A stretch of 64,000 bases of DNA from Desulfofarcimen acetoxidans DSM 771 (GCF_000024205.1 NC_013216.1:3224001-3288000); one strand, 5' to 3'. Counted from the first letter of the stretch, positions 8,641 through 17,899 are shown. Numbers and translations are program-made. Notes: a model not told the origin generated them from the letters alone.

Positions 8641-10440
8641 TTAGTAACTTTTCTGTAATTCCTGGAGTATCTGTGAAAGGCTTTCCCTATCATTATTTTT
8701 CTCAGCTTCTGCCAATTTTTTCAGCAACAACTCATGCTGTTCTTTATAGATAGACCGTTTGACAGTTATAATAAAGTCTGATATTATTTGAACTAGGTTA
8801 TCTCCGGGAATTTTCTTACTCAGTAAATAACTTAAAATATTCTGCTCACGGTCATCTAAAAAACTAAACAGGCAAGAAGCTTGGTAATCGTTTTTTGTTG
8901 ATTCACGAAGCAGCAGATCAAATATTTTTTGATATTCTTTATTACTGAAAAATACTTCTCCTAATCCCTTTTTAATAGTTTCTACCCAGGATGGGTTTTC
9001 TAAAGCTAAAATTAGCAGTCCCTGTTCTGCTTTTTCCACGGCATCCATTTTATTCTGACCATGATTTATTAAATTATGCTTATTATTAACATTTTTATCG
9101 TAATTTGTTCTTGTTTGCTGATTTTTTTCCGTATTTTTTTTATATCTAAGAAAATCAGAGTAAATCGCTTCCCAACTTATTTTAAGCAAAGAAGCAGCTT
9201 TTTTGGCAGCTTCCTCTCTTTCCACGGCACTGTACATATAATTAAGATTAGGAAGTATGGTCTGTACAGCATTCATTTTATCGGCAAAAGATAAATTATG
9301 ACCTACAGAATTTTCAAATTGCCACAGTTTATATTCAACCAGATCAAGGGCTTTTTCAATTAAATTTTCAAAGGCTCCGGTTCCCGCCATTCGGATAAAC
9401 CCATCGGGATCTTTACCGTCAGGAACTGTTACCACCCGTACATTAAAACCTAATTTTTGCAATATATCAAGAGCACGCAGCGTCGCCTTAATGCCAGCCT
9501 GATCTGAATCATAAGCTAGAATCACATCCGTTGTGTAGCGCATTAGAAGCTTGCCTTGCTCCAGAGTTAAACTGGTACCAAGTGAAGCTACAGCATTTTT
9601 TATGCCAGCGAAGTGAGCTGTAACTACATCCATATAACCTTCCATAACTATGGCAAAGCCCTTTTCGCGAATGCCCTGACGGGCCAAATGCAAACCATAA
9701 AGAGTTTGACCTTTGTTAAAATATTTCGTTTCAGGTGAGTTTAAATATTTAGGGTTATCTGTCTCATCCAGAGCCCGCCCACCAAAACCAATTGTTTTAC
9801 CTGTCTCATTGATAATGGGAAAAATCAATCTGTGCCTGAACCTGTCATATCTCCTGCCGGATTTATTGACGGCACACAAACCAAGCTCAAGCATTTTTTC
9901 ATAGTCTATGCCATGTTTTTTTTGTAAATATAAAGCTAAGCTGTCCCACCTGGGGGGAGCATAACCTAGCTCAAATGACTGTGCTATATCATGAGATATT
10001 CCCCGTTTTACCAGGTAATCGCGAGCAGGCTGGGCAATCTTATGGTTTAACAAAACATAGTTATAGAAGTTTTTAGCTAAATCATTAATTTCCCATGCCG
10101 CCTGCCGCTTTCGCTTTTCGTCCAAACTTTTGGGGTCCAGCTCGACCGGCAAATCTATATTTAAAGTTTGGGCTAACTTTCTCACTGCTTCAGGGAAGCT
10201 TATAGCCTCCTGCAGCATCAAAAATCTAAAAATATCGCCACCTGTATGACAACCAAAACAGTGGAAAATTTGTTTTTCCCTGTTTACCGAAAAGGAAGCT
10301 GTTTTCTCCTGGTGAAAGGGGCAATAACCAATATAATTTTTACCTTTTCTTTTCAAAGGCACATATTCCGATATAACCTGAACTATATCTGAACGAACAC
10401 GAACCTCTTCTATTATTTCTTGCGGAATCACACCCCGCAC
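8641..10440 (-). CDS. dnaG: DNA primase DnaG
   Basis: Synthesises RNA primers at the replication fork. The N-terminal zinc finger is CPFH...CFGC (CHCC type), the TOPRIM core shows VMEGYMDVVTAH and LAYDSDQAGIKA, and the C-terminal 150 residues form the variable helicase-interacting domain. I place the start at GTG 10440 because AGGGTGG lies six bases upstream and the protein then begins RGVIPQEIIEEVR as family members do; an ATG at 10461 in the same frame has no clear Shine-Dalgarno. The length (about 599 residues) is normal. The gene is upstream of sigA on the same strand. Confidence 0.96.
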   Translation of the reverse strand: MRGVIPQEIIEEVRVRSDIVQVISEYVPLKRKGKNYIGYCPFHQEKTASFSVNREKQIFHCFGCHTGGDIFRFLMLQEAISFPEAVRKLAQTLNIDLPVELDPKSLDEKRKRQAAWEINDLAKNFYNYVLLNHKIAQPARDYLVKRGISHDIAQSFELGYAPPRWDSLALYLQKKHGIDYEKMLELGLCAVNKSGRRYDRFRHRLIFPIINETGKTIGFGGRALDETDNPKYLNSPETKYFNKGQTLYGLHLARQGIREKGFAIVMEGYMDVVTAHFAGIKNAVASLGTSLTLEQGKLLMRYTTDVILAYDSDQAGIKATLRALDILQKLGFNVRVVTVPDGKDPDGFIRMAGTGAFENLIEKALDLVEYKLWQFENSVGHNLSFADKMNAVQTILPNLNYMYSAVEREEAAKKAASLLKISWEAIYSDFLRYKKNTEKNQQTRTNYDKNVNNKHNLINHGQNKMDAVEKAEQGLLILALENPSWVETIKKGLGEVFFSNKEYQKIFDLLLRESTKNDYQASCLFSFLDDREQNILSYLLSKKIPGDNLVQIISDFIITVKRSIYKEQHELLLKKLAEAEKNNDRESLSQILQELQKSY

Positions 10441-10540
10441 AATTAACCACCCTAACGGCATTATCTTAAAACAATATCAACAATAAAGTCTTATAAATAA
10501 GAATTTCTACACTAAATCAGCTTTTCCTTCTATACTTTTT

Positions 10541-10613
10541 TATACTCCAGGAAATTATGCTTACGACGAATCTGCAGATAGATCATTGTTTAATGAGGCA
10601 GATATTTATGCCG
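10541..10613 (+). repeat. Dispersed repeat, copy A (degenerate left part)
   Basis: Matches the left part of the repeat at 19799-20024: TATACTCCAGGAAATTATGC, then a decayed form of the CTTATGAYAGATCTGTGGATAAG near-palindrome, then ATTGTTTAATG. The terminal hairpin end is absent. It lies in the 371-base gap between dnaG and dgt; the rest of that gap is AT-rich and holds a GTTCG-N9-CGAAC inverted repeat near 10699-10717 but no gene I can support. Confidence 0.6.
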
Positions 10614-10811
10614 CTATATTTCTGTACAATCAATTCTACTCTACCTACCTGCTTCCTGTTGCTAACTATTCGCCGATATTTATATATATTCCTGCAGATG
10701 TTCGACATTTTTTTCGAACAGTTTGCCTAACTATATATAGTTACATGATATATGATACCTCGCTTACTTCAATTATTCTATAATACCTATACTTCCCACA
10801 ACAGAGCATTA

Positions 10812-11819
10812 TTAGACTACCGGAAAGCCCTGCGGGACAAATAACTTTTTAAACATGGCTATAGCATATCGATCGGTCATACCTGCAATATAATCGGCTA
10901 TAACCAGTTTTACGCCTGTTTCTCCAACCCTCAATCTATGTTCAACCGGCAAATCTGCCTGATTGTTAAGGAAATAATTATAAAGCGCCCTGATAAGATT
11001 AACTGCTTTGTTTTCTTCCAGCTTGGCTTCCGAACCAATATAGACATGACGAAACATAAAGCTCCTTAATTCATCCGTAGCCTGCTGAATCGGCTCGCTC
11101 ATGCTGATTTTGCCGGGACACGAAAGTCCTGTTTTAATCAGATCTGTGACCATTGTATTAATCCGCTCCCTGTGCTGCCAACCCAGAACATCCAGGCAAG
11201 CAGCCGGCAATTGTTCCATTGTTAAAACACCGCCTCTTATTGCGTCATCAATGTCATGATTTATATAAGCAATACGATCGGCAATCTTAACTATCCGTCC
11301 CTCCAGAGTCAGAGGCTGAACCTGCCCGGTATGGTTTAAAATACCGTCTCTCACTTCGTGCGTTAGATTCAGGCCCCGTCCGCCCTCTAAAATATCAACA
11401 ACACGCAGGCTTTGTAAATTATGCTTAAAACCTGTCTCCCCTATAATAGAGTTTAAAGCGGCTTCACCGGCATGGCCAAAAGGAGTATGTCCAAGATCAT
11501 GTCCGAGCGCTATAGCCTCAGTAAGATCTTCATTTAGTCGTAGAGCCCGGGCTATTGTCCGGGCAATCTGAGCAACCTCCAAAGTATGAGTCAATCTGGT
11601 ACGAAAATGATCGCCTTCCGGTATAATGAATACCTGTGTTTTATATTTCAGCCTCCTAAAACTCTTGGAATGAATAATTCTGTCCCTGTCACGCTGAAAA
11701 ACGGTTCGCACCGCACATTCTTTGTCAGGGAAAAGCCTGCCCCGGCTGCTGTCGCTAAAACAAGCGTATGGAGACAGGTATAATCGTTCTAATTGTTCGG
11801 ATTGCCGGCGAATTTCCAT
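10812..11819 (-). CDS. dgt: dGTPase-like HD phosphohydrolase
   Basis: Deoxyguanosinetriphosphate triphosphohydrolase-like protein; this family hydrolyses dNTPs to the nucleoside and triphosphate. The HD metal site is spread over RLTHTLEVAQIARTIAR, ALGHDLGHTPFGHAGE and a later DRIAYINHDIDD. The start is taken as ATG 11819 (MEIRRQSEQLERLYLSPYA), because GGGGGA lies six bases upstream; a longer frame from 11870 lacks a Shine-Dalgarno. The length (335 residues) fits the short Gram-positive form. The order dgt-dnaG-sigA is conserved in Clostridia. The substrate (dGTP or other dNTPs) cannot be told from sequence. Confidence 0.92.
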   Translation of the reverse strand: MEIRRQSEQLERLYLSPYACFSDSSRGRLFPDKECAVRTVFQRDRDRIIHSKSFRRLKYKTQVFIIPEGDHFRTRLTHTLEVAQIARTIARALRLNEDLTEAIALGHDLGHTPFGHAGEAALNSIIGETGFKHNLQSLRVVDILEGGRGLNLTHEVRDGILNHTGQVQPLTLEGRIVKIADRIAYINHDIDDAIRGGVLTMEQLPAACLDVLGWQHRERINTMVTDLIKTGLSCPGKISMSEPIQQATDELRSFMFRHVYIGSEAKLEENKAVNLIRALYNYFLNNQADLPVEHRLRVGETGVKLVIADYIAGMTDRYAIAMFKKLFVPQGFPVV

Positions 11820-11908
11820 AAAAAGTCCCCCATTTGCTCCGGGATACAACAACCCTGACGGGTCATTCAATGAGATTATCCGCCAGGGTTGCCAGGTTGC
11901 TTAAACTA

Positions 11909-12517
11909 CTAATTTTGACGGTGGGCTCTTAGAGCAGCGGTGGCTTGAGCCACCTCCAGCACTCTTTGGCCTAAAATACGGGCCCTCTTCAAACCGTCAC
12001 TGTCCTGTGCGGAAGGTTTTTGAGCCGCGGCACCGTAATGACCGGCATCACTGTCGATATGACCGTCACCAACCAGTGTCATACCCTGCACCAGCATCAT
12101 GTCCATCAAAACTTTTATTGTAGTTTCCTGACCACCGAAGCGGGACGCCCCAGTAGATAAAGCACCCCCGACAACATTGAGCAAGGCTTTATCCTTTCTA
12201 AGTGATCTGCCTTTATCCCAAAAAGCTTTTAGCTGAGCTGATACTGTACCGAAATATACAGGACTGCCCAGTAAAATTCCGTCCGCACGCCGCAAAAGTT
12301 TATACATTTCAGCCAATTTGGTATCCTTAAAACATTTGCCTTCGCAAACAGTGCTGCAATTAACGCAGAAAGGATTTTTCAGCTCTTTAACTGCTTCAGA
12401 AACTTGCATAAAAGCAGTTTCCACCCCGGCAACTTGAGCAGCACTGAGTGCAATTTTTAATAGCCCGGCGGTATTCCCTTCCGGATTGGGACTGCCGTTA
12501 ATTGCTACAATTAGCAC
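11909..12517 (-). CDS. NADPH-dependent FMN reductase / iron-sulfur flavoprotein-like
   Basis: A 202-residue flavodoxin-fold protein. The phosphate-binding loop INGSPNPEGNT is near residues 6-16, and GILLGSPVYFGTVSAQLKAF forms the second flavin contact. A cysteine cluster NPFCVNCSTVCEGKCF near residues 48-63 resembles the compact [4Fe-4S] motif of the iron-sulfur flavoproteins of anaerobes, although spacing varies. Electron transfer or detoxification of oxygen species or xenobiotics is likely (family inference). It is a stand-alone gene with a dispersed repeat upstream. Confidence 0.8.
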   Translation of the reverse strand: MLIVAINGSPNPEGNTAGLLKIALSAAQVAGVETAFMQVSEAVKELKNPFCVNCSTVCEGKCFKDTKLAEMYKLLRRADGILLGSPVYFGTVSAQLKAFWDKGRSLRKDKALLNVVGGALSTGASRFGGQETTIKVLMDMMLVQGMTLVGDGHIDSDAGHYGAAAQKPSAQDSDGLKRARILGQRVLEVAQATAALRAHRQN

Positions 12518-12663
12518 AATAATCCCTCCCTAAATAGCAGTTTGAGCGAAAATTATCTTTAAAATACTATTAATTTACCAATTCGACTTCAACAAAAGAA
12601 TTTCCTCTTTTTTTAGAATGATTAAATATATGTATTTTATATTTGTCTTAGACCTCATCTTTT

Positions 12664-12831
12664 ATTTCGCAAGAAAGTCACCTTAAGCGCCTTTCGAGGC
12701 GGGCATAGGCACTTATGTTAACCTGAAATTATGACTACTGCCCTTGCTTAGGCAACATGAATTTGTACTTCATTAAACAATGACTTATCCCCGGATCCAT
12801 CATAAGCGTAGTTTTCCAGAGTATAAAAACA
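12664..12831 (-). repeat. Dispersed repeat, copy B
   Basis: Read on the minus strand it matches the 19799-20024 copy: TATACTCTGGAAAAC, CTTATGATGGATCCGGGGATAAG split by drift, GTCATTGTTTAATG, ACAAATTCATGTTGCCTAAG, AAGTGCCTATG, and the terminal hairpin GAAAGGCGCTTAAGGTGACTTTC in two arms. It fills most of the 318-base gap between the flavoprotein gene and thpR; nothing else was recognised in that gap. Confidence 0.85.
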
Positions 12832-12835
12832 AGCG

Positions 12836-13405
12836 CTACAATACAATACTTTCCATTATAGTATAAATTGCTCCATTCCTGGTAAGCTCGCTCCGCATAA
12901 GGTCAACAGAGTCAATAATCTCATCTCCTAAAAAACAATTACTGCTGTTAAAAGAAGCCATAGCTGCCGTTAACTCTTTGGTCCCACGGGCTGAGCGTAC
13001 CCTGCCCAGGGTAAGGTGCGGCGACAAAGGCTTTTTATCGGGCGCAAAGCCCAGAGTCCGGAGAGACCGCTGCGTCCGGTCATATAAATTCCTAAATTTA
13101 TCCTTTTTCCCGTTCACTCCGGCCCAGATTACTTTTGGCAATCCCTTGCCGGGGAAAACCCCCAATTTTTCGATTCTTAAAGTAAAAACCCCCAGGCCTC
13201 CTACTTCTTGCTTCATTTTTTTAACCATAACCGGTACAATTTCCGGTTCAGTGTCGCCCAAAAACTTTACCGTTAAATGAAAATTCTCCTCGTCAACCCA
13301 CTTAACATCCGCCCCGCACTTCTTTAGCTGTGACTGCAGCACAGCAATCTTTGCCTTTAGTTCCGAAGAGAGATTAACTGCCCAAAACAAACGTATGGGC
13401 TGCAT
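12836..13405 (-). CDS. thpR: RNA 2',3'-cyclic phosphodiesterase ThpR
   Basis: A 189-residue 2H phosphoesterase (the LigT / 2'-5' RNA ligase family) that opens 2',3'-cyclic phosphates of RNA. The two catalytic HxTx motifs are present: HLTV with His43 in FHLTVKFLGD and HLTL with His130 in PHLTLGRVRS. The length is standard. It lies four bases downstream of the candidate selenoprotein gene, so the two are co-transcribed. No physiological substrate is known with confidence for bacterial members. Confidence 0.92.
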   Translation of the reverse strand: MQPIRLFWAVNLSSELKAKIAVLQSQLKKCGADVKWVDEENFHLTVKFLGDTEPEIVPVMVKKMKQEVGGLGVFTLRIEKLGVFPGKGLPKVIWAGVNGKKDKFRNLYDRTQRSLRTLGFAPDKKPLSPHLTLGRVRSARGTKELTAAMASFNSSNCFLGDEIIDSVDLMRSELTRNGAIYTIMESIVL

Positions 13406-13409
13406 TATA

Positions 13410-13745
13410 TCACCTCAATTTTTTTAAAGAGAGTTCTATAAGTTTATCTACTACCGGTTGAACAGCTATGTTTGCGTTTACTACCGGTTCATTATCCACA
13501 ACGATTACCGGAGCAATCAGAGTACCCACAGCAATTCGTGTCCAAATCTCCGGGTAATTTTCTTTAGCCCAATCATTAAAAATATTGACAAATTTTATTT
13601 CGATCTGATCACCAAAAAAACCACGCAATTTCTTAGCTAAAATTTCATATCTTGCTTTAACAGAAATTAAATTAGCGCTGCAGCCCAACGAGCTGCCCGG
13701 CGCTCTTCAGCCTTCCCAGCCAAAAACAATAACCTGTACAGGCAT
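13410..13745 (-). CDS. Candidate thioredoxin-fold selenoprotein (in-frame UGA as Sec)
   Basis: If the TGA at 13707-13709 is read as selenocysteine, a 111-residue protein results: it starts at ATG 13745 with GGAGG seven bases upstream, runs MPVQVIVFGWEG-U-RAPGSS and LGCSANLISV, then continues without interruption to 13410. Without readthrough the perfect Shine-Dalgarno and ATG would serve only a 12-residue peptide, while the downstream frame would need a TTG with no ribosome site. Features of a thioredoxin fold are a beta-strand before U13, Cys22 and a cis-Pro-like APVIVVDNEPV near the C-terminus. It weakly resembles the YuzD/DUF1462 pattern. A hairpin follows the UGA. SelD in this window is itself a Sec protein, so the organism makes Sec. 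Co-transcribed with thpR. Confidence 0.72.
13674..13704 (-). promoter_or_regulatory. Putative bacterial SECIS hairpin of the candidate selenoprotein
   Basis: Starting three bases after the UGA, the minus strand folds as AGCGC/GCGCT (lower stem) and GCAGC/GCTGC (upper stem) around loop TCGTTGG, with a small internal loop. Bacterial SECIS elements lie just 3' of the UGA and have a G in the apical loop, as here. Confidence 0.6.
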
Positions 13746-13889
13746 AAAGTTACCTCCCGAGCTCTTTTACCAATACATTTTCTATAGTTGCCTGCATATT
13801 CCTTCTTTATTCTAAACAAAAACCCTGCTACATTGTAAAAAGGATTTGTTTTTTACACATAGAATTATTATAATTATCTCCTGCAGGAA

Positions 13890-14048
13890 AGTCGCCCTAA
13901 GCGACTTTCTGGACAGCCACATACACTCGTGCTCGACGTAAATTACGCAAACACAAATTTCCTATTAATTGGATCAAATTATCACGGAAATAAGCTTACG
14001 GTTATCTACAGATCTGTCATAAGAATAATATAACATCATAAAAATATG
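13890..14048 (-). repeat. Dispersed repeat, copy C
   Basis: On the minus strand: CTTATGACAGATCTGTAGAT near-palindrome, AAATTTGTGTTTGCGTAATTT, GAGCACGAGTG and the terminal hairpin GAAAGTCGCTTAGGGCGACTTTC in two arms. It occupies about half of the 308-base gap between the selenoprotein gene and dedA. Confidence 0.85.
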
Positions 14049-14053
14049 CTCTA

Positions 14054-14758
14054 TTGAAAGTACGGGCAATTTCTTGTAAGATAAAGCAAAGTGATACCGT
14101 TTGGAAATCCTATCAAAGAAATACACAGGGAGTGATCCGGCTGGAACCCAGGGAATTAATTTTTCACCTGCTGCAACATTACGGTTATATCGGTCTATAT
14201 TTATTGTTTATAATTGACACTCTGGGTGTTTTTCTACCTTCTAAGACTATACTGATAATTTCAGGCTTTTTAGTCAGTCAGGGCTTTATTAAACACCTGC
14301 CATTATTTATTGCCGCACTGGCAGGCAGCCTGACCGGCTTTTTTACCGGCTACCAGGTGGGCACAAAAGTAGGTAAACCGTTTTTAGACAAATATGGCAA
14401 GTGCATATATCTCACGCCTAAACTGCTGAGAAAAGCGGAGAAATGGTTTGACGCCTACGGCACAGCAGCAATTCTAATAGCTTACTTTATACCCGGCTTA
14501 AGGCATATTGTACCCTACCTGTCCGGTATAGCCCAAATGCCGGTCCGCAAAGTCATGCTCTGCGCCTTCAGCGGGGCAACGCTCTGGGTTTTGACGTTTA
14601 CATTAATAGGAAGATTTTTAGGCAATAACTGGTCTACAATAATAAATATACTCAATAATTATAGGTTAGAGATTGGTGGGATTGCGGCAGCAATGGCCTT
14701 AGTGTCTTTTTTAGTAAGACGGGCTTTTGGGAAAAACTACAACAATAAGAGAGCATAA
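14054..14758 (+). CDS. DedA family membrane protein
   Basis: An integral membrane protein of the DedA/SNARE-associated (VTT domain) family, linked to membrane homeostasis and lipid or drug handling; members are proposed flippases of undecaprenyl or phosphatidyl lipids. Visible marks are YIGLYLLFIIDTLGVFLPSK (the re-entrant PSE-like segment), GSLTGFFTGYQVG and the family motif ILIAYFIPGLRHIVPYLSGI. About five hydrophobic segments are present. The N-terminus is uncertain: TTG 14054 lacks a ribosome site, and GTG 14132 (26 codons in) is close to the expected start. A dispersed repeat ends just upstream. Confidence 0.85.
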   Translation: MKVRAISCKIKQSDTVWKSYQRNTQGVIRLEPRELIFHLLQHYGYIGLYLLFIIDTLGVFLPSKTILIISGFLVSQGFIKHLPLFIAALAGSLTGFFTGYQVGTKVGKPFLDKYGKCIYLTPKLLRKAEKWFDAYGTAAILIAYFIPGLRHIVPYLSGIAQMPVRKVMLCAFSGATLWVLTFTLIGRFLGNNWSTIINILNNYRLEIGGIAAAMALVSFLVRRAFGKNYNNKRA

Positions 14759-14958
14759 ATATTCACTAAACTGCAAGCCAGCTTCCGGCAAATTTCAACT
14801 ACTTAACCGCACCATCACTCCACAATTATTCTTCACACATATGGGAATTAAAGAAATTGATAAAAAATGCGGATTTAAAACGGAGAACATATAAAGTTTC
14901 TTAGATGCGCATTTAAAAACCAAAGAACAAAAACTTACATTAAGGAGGTATTTATTAT

Positions 14959-15117
14959 ATGGATAGTATGAATACAACTTTTTTTGCACAAATTTTTAAT
15001 TTTATTATTTTAATGGGTTTTATTTCCGCGATTTATTTTTCTGTTCAATTCATTAAAAGCTTGAGTAAAAAAGTAAACTCAATTGAGAAAAAACTGGATG
15101 ATTTATCAAAAAAATAG
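14959..15117 (+). CDS. Small single-span membrane protein (52 residues)
   Basis: ATG 14959 is preceded by AAGGAGGT at good spacing and opens a 52-residue frame. Residues about 8-32 are strongly hydrophobic (FAQIFNFIILMGFISAIYFS), then a basic, heptad-like tail SLSKKVNSIEKKLDDLSKK. It is followed after about 30 bases by a strong intrinsic terminator. The excellent ribosome site and terminator make it a real gene; no named family is recognised. The N-out or N-in topology is not decided, though the basic C-terminus suggests it is cytoplasmic. Confidence 0.75.
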   Translation: MDSMNTTFFAQIFNFIILMGFISAIYFSVQFIKSLSKKVNSIEKKLDDLSKK

Positions 15118-15145
15118 TTTAAAACATATATTACCTTTGCAGCTT

Positions 15146-15175
15146 AAAACCCCTCCGCAATCGGAGGGGTTTTTA
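15146..15175 (+). terminator. Bidirectional intrinsic terminator
   Basis: AAACCCCTCCG CAAT CGGAGGGGTTT followed by TTTA. It ends the small membrane protein gene and, read on the minus strand, can end ppdK (tail TTTT). Confidence 0.85.
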
Positions 15176-15190
15176 TATCTAAATGAGTAT

Positions 15191-17854
15191 TTACTTATCA
15201 ACACCGGCAGCACTGCGCTCTTTAGCGGCAGCCTGAGCCGCAGCCAAACGGGCGATAGGTACACGGAAAGGTGAGCAGGATACATAGGTTAAGCCGGTAT
15301 TGTGACAGAATTCGATAGATCTTGGCTCGCCGCCGTGCTCGCCGCAAATACCCAGCTTAATATTCGGACGGGCCTTGCGTCCCAATTCACAGGCTATATT
15401 CACCAGTTTACCGACACCTGTCTGGTCAATAGAAACAAACGGGTTTTCCTCAAGAATCTTCTTCTCGATATAATAATGCATAAATTTACCCTCGGCATCA
15501 TCACGGCTAAAGCCCAAGGTAGTCTGCGTCAAGTCATTGGTACCGAAAGAGAAAAACTCAGCGTACTCAGCCACCTCATCGGCAGTCAGGGCAGCTCTGG
15601 GTATTTCTATCATAGTGCCAATACTTACCGGTAAATCCACACCTGTCTCAACCTTAATCTCTTCAGCAATAGCTGCTGCCTGGTCACGCAATACCTGCAA
15701 TTCTTTAGCATGGATAACCAGCGGAATCATAACCTCCGGCTTAGCATCAACACCTTCTTTAATCAGTTGAGCAGTAGCATAGAAAATAGCTTTTACCTGC
15801 ATAGCATAAATTTCCGGGTTGGAGATGCCCAGCCGGCAGCCGCGGTGTCCCAGCATGGGATTGAATTCGTGCAGTGCTCTGGCTTTCTTGAGAATAGTTT
15901 CTTTCTTTTTAATTACTTCCGGGTCACCGTTAGTCAGTTTCAAAGTGGTAATTTCAACCATCAAATCCTCAATATTGGGCAGGAATTCATGCAAAGGAGG
16001 ATCCAGCAGACGAATAGTAACCGGCAGTCCCTGCATAGCCTTCAAAATACCGTAAAAATCACCCTGCTGCATAGGCAGCAGCTTAGCCAGAGCTGCTTCA
16101 CGCTCTTCCAGAGTATCGGACATGATCATCTGCTGCACTACCGGCAAGCGATCCTGTGCCATAAACATATGCTCGGTACGTGTCAAACCAATACCTTCGG
16201 CACCGAAAGCCCTGGCTTTTTCAGCATCCTCCGGAGTATCGGCATTAGCCCGTACACCCAGAGTCCTGATTTCATCAGCCCAGTAGAGCATAGTTACAAA
16301 ATCATCATTTAATTCGGGATCAATCATCGGTATTTCACCGGCAATAACCCGGCCGGTGCCGCCGTCAACCGAAATCAGTTCACCTTTCTTAAACACGCGT
16401 GAGCCAACTGCAAACTCTTCTTTGGCATAATCTATCTTTATAGCTTCACAACCGCAGATACAAGGTTTGCCCATACCGCGGGCAACTACAGCAGCATGCG
16501 AAGTCATGCCGCCACGTGAAGTAAGAATAGCCTGAGCTTTAACCATTCCATGGATATCGTCAGGAGTAGTCTCCATGCGCACAAGAATGACTTTTTCGCC
16601 ATCATCCGCCATCTGTTCAGCCTCATCGGCGCTGAAAACGACTTTACCGCTGGCTGCTCCCGGTGAGGCGGGCAAACCTTTGGCTAAAACTTCAACGCTG
16701 GCATTGGGGTCAATGCGCCTGTGCAAAAGCTGATCCAATTGAGCGGGATCAATACGCTGAACGGCAGTGTTTTTATCAATCAAACCTTCATTGACCATTT
16801 CTACGGCAATTCTTAAGGCAGCCGGAGCGGTTCTTTTACCGGTTCTGGTCTGCAGCATATAAAGTTTGCCCCGCTCAATGGTAAACTCAATGTCCTGCAT
16901 ATCTTTATAATGCTTCTCCAACAACAAGCAGGTGTCCACAAACTGCTGAAAGACAGCCGGCATTTCCTCTTTTAATTTACTAATCGGCTGCGGCGTGCGA
17001 ATACCGGCAACCACGTCTTCGCCCTGGGCATTAATCAGGTACTCACCATATAAAGCCTTTTCCCCTGTAGAAGGGTTGCGGGTAAAGGCTACCCCGGTAC
17101 CACAATCGCCGCCCATGTTGCCAAAGGCCATTGACTGCACGTTTACGGCAGTACCCAGGTGACCAGGAATATTGTTAATTTTACGGTAATAAATAGCCCT
17201 GTCGTTGTTCCACGAACTGAATACAGCTTTTATCGCCATTACCAGCTGCTCTTTGGGATCCTGCGGAAACTCACGACCTGATTCACGCTTGACCACCTTT
17301 TTAAATTCTTCCACCACACCACGCATAGTAGCGGCATCTATTTCATTATCATATTTTACACCCAGAGTTTCTTTGGTATTGACTAAAACATTCTCAAATT
17401 CATAATGCTCAATACCCATAACTATATCAGAAAACATTTGAATAAACCGGCGGTAACAGTCCATAGCAAAACGCTCATCCTGAGAATTAGCGACTAAAGC
17501 CTGTACTGTGGTATCATTTAATCCCAGGTTCAGTACTGTATCCATCATACCGGGCATGGAAAAAACGGCTCCTGAACGAACCGAAACCAATAAAGGATTG
17601 GTAGGGCTGCCAAACTCTTTGCCTGTCTGATCTTCAATAACCTTAAGGCTGGCCCATACCTGCCCCAGCATACCCTCAGGAAAATCCAAACCTGACTCAT
17701 AATACTCGTTGCAGGCCTCAGTGGTAATGGTAAAACCCGGAGGTACCGGCAATCCGATATTAGACATCTCCGCCAACCCGGCACCCTTACCACCCAGGAG
17801 TGACCGCATATCAGCATTTCCTTCTTTAAAGAGATAAACATACTTCTTGGACAT
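15191..17854 (-). CDS. ppdK: Pyruvate, phosphate dikinase
   Basis: Interconverts pyruvate, ATP and Pi with PEP, AMP and PPi. About 887 residues, full length. The N-terminal ATP-grasp starts MSKKYVYLF and contains GGKGAGLAEM; the swivelling phosphohistidine domain shows TSRGGMTSHAAVVARGMGKP; the C-terminal PEP/pyruvate TIM barrel has GHRGCRLG and CGEHGGEP. The start at 17854 is favoured by GGGGG eight bases upstream; a longer frame to 17887 encodes an unlikely leader. It is downstream of its regulatory protein and a CcpN-like gene, separated from them by a terminator, so it has its own promoter. In anaerobes it supplies PEP for gluconeogenesis or works in glycolysis. Confidence 0.97.
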   Translation of the reverse strand: MSKKYVYLFKEGNADMRSLLGGKGAGLAEMSNIGLPVPPGFTITTEACNEYYESGLDFPEGMLGQVWASLKVIEDQTGKEFGSPTNPLLVSVRSGAVFSMPGMMDTVLNLGLNDTTVQALVANSQDERFAMDCYRRFIQMFSDIVMGIEHYEFENVLVNTKETLGVKYDNEIDAATMRGVVEEFKKVVKRESGREFPQDPKEQLVMAIKAVFSSWNNDRAIYYRKINNIPGHLGTAVNVQSMAFGNMGGDCGTGVAFTRNPSTGEKALYGEYLINAQGEDVVAGIRTPQPISKLKEEMPAVFQQFVDTCLLLEKHYKDMQDIEFTIERGKLYMLQTRTGKRTAPAALRIAVEMVNEGLIDKNTAVQRIDPAQLDQLLHRRIDPNASVEVLAKGLPASPGAASGKVVFSADEAEQMADDGEKVILVRMETTPDDIHGMVKAQAILTSRGGMTSHAAVVARGMGKPCICGCEAIKIDYAKEEFAVGSRVFKKGELISVDGGTGRVIAGEIPMIDPELNDDFVTMLYWADEIRTLGVRANADTPEDAEKARAFGAEGIGLTRTEHMFMAQDRLPVVQQMIMSDTLEEREAALAKLLPMQQGDFYGILKAMQGLPVTIRLLDPPLHEFLPNIEDLMVEITTLKLTNGDPEVIKKKETILKKARALHEFNPMLGHRGCRLGISNPEIYAMQVKAIFYATAQLIKEGVDAKPEVMIPLVIHAKELQVLRDQAAAIAEEIKVETGVDLPVSIGTMIEIPRAALTADEVAEYAEFFSFGTNDLTQTTLGFSRDDAEGKFMHYYIEKKILEENPFVSIDQTGVGKLVNIACELGRKARPNIKLGICGEHGGEPRSIEFCHNTGLTYVSCSPFRVPIARLAAAQAAAKERSAAGVDK

Positions 17855-17899
17855 TCTTCTTCCGCCCCCTAAATTATTACTTTTCACAAATCACAGGTA

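Noticed and set aside
10690-10720. Possible LexA/SOS box near TTCGAACAGTTTGC
   Set aside because: Spacing of GTTCG and CGAAC does not fit the Gram-positive CGAAC-N4-GTTCG box, and the order is reversed.
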